Source of the DNA: Allobosea lupini
Lineage (GTDB): Bacteria > Pseudomonadota > Alphaproteobacteria > Rhizobiales > Beijerinckiaceae
Length of the DNA stretch: 64,000 nt
Direction of reading: 5' to 3'
NCBI RefSeq assembly: GCF_900109525.1
Contig: NZ_FOAN01000005.1
Coordinates: 1 to 64,000 of the forward strand
The position numbers and the translations under genes are program-made. Position 1 is the first letter of the stretch. Each line of letters starts with the position of its first letter. The notes beneath the pieces were generated by a model, which worked only from the letters and a program-made list of their open reading frames with translations, was not told the DNA's origin and did not search any database. Shown one piece after another: positions 60,296 through 64,000 of the stretch.

Positions 60296-61978
60296 ATGAT
60301 GAAGACCGGACTGGCCGCAGCCTTGATTTTCGCGCCGAGCCTCGCAGGCGCCGCCGAGATCGAACTTGCCTCGAGGATCGACAGTGTCACCGTCTACCCC
60401 GACGGGGCGGTCGTGACCCGTCTCGGCAAGGCCTCGCTGCTTGAGGGTGTCTCGCAGATCGTGCTGCGCGGCCTGCCTGCCAGCGTCGATCCCGCGTCGA
60501 TCCGGGTCGAGGCGCAGGGCGACGGCTCCTTCGCGATCGGCGCGGTCGATGTCCGCCAGGTTCCGGGTGAGGCCCGCCCCGCCCTCGATCAGGTGCTGGA
60601 AGGCAAGATCCGAGTATTGCAAGGCGAGAAGGCCAAGCTCGCCGGCGAGATCAGCGCGATCGAGGCCAAGCGCGCCACCATCGAGAATTTCGGCAAGGTC
60701 GGCCCGGACAAGCTGGGCGAAGGCGGCAAGGTTCTGCCAGTCAGCGATTGGCCGGCCGTGTTCGACGCGATCGGCACGGCGCTGGTCAAGGTCCAGGGCG
60801 AACTGCTCACCCTGCGCAACCGCATCTCGGATCTCGACGCCGAGATCGCCGCGCTGGAGAAGGCGAGGCCCCTCGCACCGCGCGCCGGCCAGCCCAGGCG
60901 CGATGTCGCCATCGCCGTCGAGGCCAAGGCGCCCGTCGCGGCCGACATCGCCGTCAGCTACCGCGTCGCCGGCGCGAGCTGGCTGCCGGTCTATGAGGCC
61001 CGGCTGACGACCGGCAGCGCCAATGCGGCCGAGATCGCCTTCACCCGCCGCGCCGAATTGCGCCAGCGCACCGGCGAGGACTGGAACGAGGTCGCAGTCG
61101 AGCTCTCGACCACACGCTCCGCGCAAGGAACGCGCGCGCCGGAGCTCACCCCCCTGCGCATCGCCTTCTACGAGCCGCCAGTGGTCTATGAAGAACGGGC
61201 GCGCCTGCAGAGGCAGGATTCCGAGCGCACTGCCAGGTCGCCTGCCCTGGCGATCGCACCGGCGCCCGTCACACCCGACCAGGCGCTCGGCGCCGCCGAG
61301 CCCAAAAAGGCCGAGGTCCAGACCGCCAGCGTCAGCGCCGGCGCCTATCAGGCCAGCTTCAAGGTGCCGGGCCGGATCACCGTCCCGCAGGACGGCTCCA
61401 GCAAGGCGGTGGTCCTGACGCAGGGCAAGGTCAAGCCGGAGCTATCCGCTCGCGCCACGCCGGAGCTGGAGGAGAAGGCTTATCTGGAGGCCAGCTTCAA
61501 TCACGAGGATGAGGCGCCGCTGCTCGCCGGCGAGGTCTATCTCCATCGCGACGGCGCTTATATCGGCAAGGGCCGGCTCGGACAGGTCGCGCCGGGCGAC
61601 AAGGTCGAGCTCGGCTTCGGCGCCGACGATCGCCTCAAGGTGACGCGCGTGCCGGTGCGCCGGCGCGAGAACGATTCCGGCTGGCTCGGCTCGACCCGGA
61701 CCGACCAGCGCGAGTTCAAGACGGTGGTGAAGAGCCTGCACGCCCAGCCGGTAAAGCTGACAGTGACCGAGCGCGTGCCCTTCTCCGAGAACAGCGCGAT
61801 CACGGTCGAGCTTTTATCGCAGAGCACGCCGCCGACCGAGAAACAGGTCGGCGACAAGCGCGGCGTCTCGGCCTGGAGCTTCGAGCTCGCTCCTGGCGCG
61901 CAGAAGGAGATCCGCCTCGCCTACCGGATCAAGTATCCCGGCGACCGCGAGGTGATCTTCGACCAGACGCGGCGGTAG
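60296..61978 (+). CDS. Mucoidy inhibitor MuiA-like protein (DUF4139)
   Basis: The 560-residue protein has a signal peptide (MMKTGLAAALIFAPSLAGAA), an N-terminal beta domain (SRIDSVTVYPDGAVVTR), a long coiled coil (about 100-185) and the DUF4139 C-terminal barrel with ASWLPVYEARL, EVYLHRDGAYIGKG and RIKYPGDREVIF. Members are periplasmic or outer-membrane-associated; one was named for inhibiting mucoid growth, but no capsule genes are adjacent. The ATG at 60296 follows ggggga; another ATG 3 nt later is possible. Confidence 0.87.
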   Translation: MMKTGLAAALIFAPSLAGAAEIELASRIDSVTVYPDGAVVTRLGKASLLEGVSQIVLRGLPASVDPASIRVEAQGDGSFAIGAVDVRQVPGEARPALDQVLEGKIRVLQGEKAKLAGEISAIEAKRATIENFGKVGPDKLGEGGKVLPVSDWPAVFDAIGTALVKVQGELLTLRNRISDLDAEIAALEKARPLAPRAGQPRRDVAIAVEAKAPVAADIAVSYRVAGASWLPVYEARLTTGSANAAEIAFTRRAELRQRTGEDWNEVAVELSTTRSAQGTRAPELTPLRIAFYEPPVVYEERARLQRQDSERTARSPALAIAPAPVTPDQALGAAEPKKAEVQTASVSAGAYQASFKVPGRITVPQDGSSKAVVLTQGKVKPELSARATPELEEKAYLEASFNHEDEAPLLAGEVYLHRDGAYIGKGRLGQVAPGDKVELGFGADDRLKVTRVPVRRRENDSGWLGSTRTDQREFKTVVKSLHAQPVKLTVTERVPFSENSAITVELLSQSTPPTEKQVGDKRGVSAWSFELAPGAQKEIRLAYRIKYPGDREVIFDQTRR

Positions 61979-61982
61979 CTCC

Positions 61983-62071
61983 CGTCATTGCGAGCGCAGC
62001 GAAGCAATCCAGGGGACGTAGAGCTCTGCCGCTCCTGGATTGCTTCGTCGCTGACGCTCCTCGCAATGACG
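61983..62071. repeat. Palindromic intergenic repeat, family E
   Basis: Begins cgtcattgcgagcgcagcgaagcaatccag and ends with ctggattgcttcgtcgc followed by tcgcaatgacg, giving a nearly perfect long hairpin of about 89 nt between two converging genes. This form is recognisable as a common rhizobial intergenic element; one copy occurs here. Confidence 0.85.
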
Positions 62072-62095
62072 GTCGGGCGCCTCCCGCCCGGCCTG

Positions 62096-63307
62096 TCACT
62101 CCGCCGCGATCGCCTGCCAGCCCTGGCCGAGTTCCTGCTCGACCAGGCCGACCCAGTAGCGCACGCCGGCCGGGATGATCTCGTCGTTGAAGTCGTAGAG
62201 CGGGGTGTGCAGGCCGGCGAAGGAGCCGTCGGCTGCGACGCCGTTGCCGATGCGCATGAAAGCGCCGGGGCAGACCAGCATCATCTCGGCGAAATCCTCG
62301 CCGCCGGTCCCGCGCAGCATCTGGCCGTTGACATGCGCGGCCCCGACAGCTGCCGAAGCCGCCGCGACCGCGACCTGGACCTGCTCGGCCGCGTTTACCA
62401 GCGGGCTCGTGCCGCGATGGTAATGCGCCTCCGCCTCGCAGCCCCAGGCTTGCGCCGTCGCCGCGGCAAGCTCGGCGATGCGGCGCTCGACCAGATCGCG
62501 CACATCCTTCGAATAGGTTCGCGCCGTGCCGCCGATGACGAGTTCGGACGGGATGACGTTCGAGGCGTTCTCGTCGCCGCCATGGATGAAGCCGACGCTG
62601 ATCACGGCGGTGTCGAGCGGCGCGACATTGCGGCCGATGATGCCCTGCAGCCCCAGCACGAAATGCGCCTGCGCATAGGTGATGTCGGTCGAGCGATGTG
62701 GCTGCGAGCCGCCATGGCCACCGACGCCGCGGAAGGTCACCCGCCAGGAATCGGCCGACGCCAGGAAGGGGCCGACCGCCGTCCCGAAATGCGACGCGGG
62801 CAGGCCGGGCGTATTGTGCAGGCCGTAGATCGCATCGCAGGGGAAGCGCTCGAACAGCCCGTCGGCCAGCATGGCGTTGGCGCCGCCGCGGCCTTCCTCG
62901 GCCGGCTGGAAGATCAGGTTGACCGTGCCGCCGAAATCCCGGTTCTCGGCGAGATAGCGCGCCGCCGCGAGCAGCATGGTGGTGTGGCCGTCATGGCCGC
63001 AGGCATGCATCCGGCCGGGGACTGTCGAGGCATGCGGCAGCCCGGTCAGCTCCTCCAGCGCCAGGCAGTCCATATCGGCACGCAGGCCGATGGCGCGCTG
63101 TCCCGGCCCATTGCCGCGGATGACCCCGACAACGCCGGTCTTGCCGACGCCCTCGGTGACCTCGACACCCCATTCACGCAGCCTGTCGGCGACGAGCCTT
63201 GCGGTGCGATATTCTTCCAGGCCGAGCTCGGGATGCGCGTGGATGTCGCGGCGGATCGCCGTGAACTCGGCGTGATGTTCGCCGAGCCAGTCGTCGAGCT
63301 TCGTCAT
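62096..63307 (-). CDS. M20 family amidohydrolase (hippurate hydrolase-like)
   Basis: The 403-residue enzyme has the metal-site motifs of peptidase family M20D: HACGHDGH at 101-108 (Cys103, His105, Asp106, His108 region), IFQPAEEGRGGA around 138 with the catalytic Glu, YGLHNTPGLP, and GVGGHGGSQPHRSTD. It hydrolyses N-acyl amino acids. The ATG at 63307 has ggggat upstream; an open frame to 63370 adds low-quality residues. No neighbouring transporter hints at its substrate. Confidence 0.92.
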   Translation of the reverse strand: MTKLDDWLGEHHAEFTAIRRDIHAHPELGLEEYRTARLVADRLREWGVEVTEGVGKTGVVGVIRGNGPGQRAIGLRADMDCLALEELTGLPHASTVPGRMHACGHDGHTTMLLAAARYLAENRDFGGTVNLIFQPAEEGRGGANAMLADGLFERFPCDAIYGLHNTPGLPASHFGTAVGPFLASADSWRVTFRGVGGHGGSQPHRSTDITYAQAHFVLGLQGIIGRNVAPLDTAVISVGFIHGGDENASNVIPSELVIGGTARTYSKDVRDLVERRIAELAAATAQAWGCEAEAHYHRGTSPLVNAAEQVQVAVAAASAAVGAAHVNGQMLRGTGGEDFAEMMLVCPGAFMRIGNGVAADGSFAGLHTPLYDFNDEIIPAGVRYWVGLVEQELGQGWQAIAAE

Positions 63308-63486
63308 GATCGTATCCCCAGCCTGCGGCGTTCTTTTGCAGGCATGGCTCATGCCACAGCCCGTCGCCATCCTGTTCTTCTCATACGTCCGATCGCCGCC
63401 AACTCATTCTGCGAACACGGCAAAACCGCCATGCTCCCAGAGACTGACGAGGGGTGTTCCGGCGGCGAGGGGGCCTGGAAGAGTAT

Positions 63487-64000
63487 TCAGCCCGCCATCG
63501 CGACTTCGGCGCCGCGGCCGAGATCGGCCATCCACTGGCGATAGCGCGGCTGCGCCTCGAGCTGATGGGCATAGTGCCGGCGAAGCGCCGCGGTGAGCTT
63601 CCCACCGCGCTTCAGCTGCGCATCGGCGAAGCCGATCATCACCGAATTCGGCCAGGCCTGCGGGCGGATCGTGCGCAGGCGGGCGAACAGGGCGTCTTCG
63701 CCTTCCTCGGGTTCCACCTGCGCCATCAGCGACAGCATCGCCGCGGTCGAGCGCGAGATGCCCATATGGCAATGCACCAGCAGGTGCCCCTCCTGCCGCT
63801 TGATCGCCGACTCGCGCAGTTTCGCGCCGAAGTCGAGAATCTCGGCGACATGGGCCTCGGTCGGATGCACGCGGCCGTCCTGCGGCGTGATGATGTCGTG
63901 GAAACGCAGGGTCGTGCGCTCATGCGCCTCATAGGCCACGAAGGATTGCAGTTCCGGCAGGTCGGGATCGAGCAGCGACAGCACATGGCTGACCTTGCGC
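63487..64000 (-). CDS. Dual-specificity/tyrosine phosphatase-like protein, N-terminus outside the window
   Basis: The visible 171 codons run to the right edge and stay open, so the start is beyond 64000. The active-site loop reads VHCHMGISRSTAA, the HCx5R signature with the nucleophilic Cys and Arg; EEALFARLRTIRPQ-like and WPNSVMIGFAD follow. Relatives are bacterial protein tyrosine phosphatases or MPG-like phosphatases of unknown target. An internal GTG at 63984 could be mistaken for a start, but the preceding codons (RKVSH) fit the family. Confidence 0.85.
   Translation of the reverse strand, partial: RKVSHVLSLLDPDLPELQSFVAYEAHERTTLRFHDIITPQDGRVHPTEAHVAEILDFGAKLRESAIKRQEGHLLVHCHMGISRSTAAMLSLMAQVEPEEGEDALFARLRTIRPQAWPNSVMIGFADAQLKRGGKLTAALRRHYAHQLEAQPRYRQWMADLGRGAEVAMAG

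Noticed and set aside
63371..63486. Small gene between the amidohydrolase and phosphatase
   Set aside because: Open frames here lack starts with ribosome binding sites and overlap real genes.

Overview
The window reads as chromosomal DNA of a high-GC alphaproteobacterium of the order Rhizobiales, most like Bosea or a close relative. This rests on the gene neighbourhoods: comF-grxC-nitrilase-DUF1178, a J-domain gene divergent from bolA, cspA-rpsU, serC-serA with a leader hairpin of the alphaproteobacterial serC type, an Lrp-type regulator divergent from a putA that lacks a DNA-binding domain, ethylmalonyl-CoA mutase, and many intergenic palindromic repeats. The genus is an inference from style and gene order, not from a search.

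Layout. 1-275 is the start of an outer-membrane beta-barrel gene. 276-7396 looks like a genomic island at the 3' end of tRNA-Glu(CTC): a tyrosine integrase next to the tRNA, then a restriction-modification-like cassette of two adenine-methylase-like proteins and a GIY-YIG/SF2 helicase. 7593-14102 holds an Old Yellow Enzyme, the comF-grxC-nit-DUF1178 run, and a MarR/MFS/SDR module with two matching palindromic operators. 14110-26911 holds RraA-like, aminotransferase, ethylmalonyl-CoA mutase, secreted serine protease, DUF1989, J-domain/BolA, MFS, thiolase, a GH19-like hydrolase coupled to a small exported protein, and an EamA permease. 27098-38672 holds a D,D-carboxypeptidase/EamA/CobW run, a GNAT-like protein, an acyl-CoA synthetase, a Tat-exported binding protein, and the Lrp/putA pair.

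38673-40482 is a repeat-rich stretch with two small hypothetical genes. It leads into an AT-rich two-gene cassette (40483-42215) coding for a DUF262 protein and a HEPN nuclease, probably an acquired defence or toxin system. serC-serA, a class A beta-lactamase, an MHS transporter/flavin reductase pair divergent from a GntR regulator, cspA-rpsU, an EamA permease, a glutamine amidotransferase, a bphO-bphP red-light sensor operon, an oxidoreductase/TetR pair, an ABC-F ATPase, a lipocalin-like/M35-like protein, a MuiA-like protein, an M20 amidohydrolase and a truncated tyrosine phosphatase complete the window.

Functional links. Serine synthesis (serC, serA), proline breakdown (putA) and C2/acyl-CoA assimilation (ecm, thiolase, acyl-CoA synthetase) form the metabolic core. 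Regulator/target pairs with visible operator candidates are MarR-MFS-SDR, GntR-flavin reductase-MHS, TetR-oxidoreductase and Lrp-putA. The most likely under-described systems are the tRNA-Glu island cassette, the DUF262-HEPN pair, the GH19-like/DUF4087 pair, and the lipocalin-like/M35-like protein. At least six families of palindromic intergenic repeats are present, some copies in opposite orientation and one carrying nested perfect hairpins.
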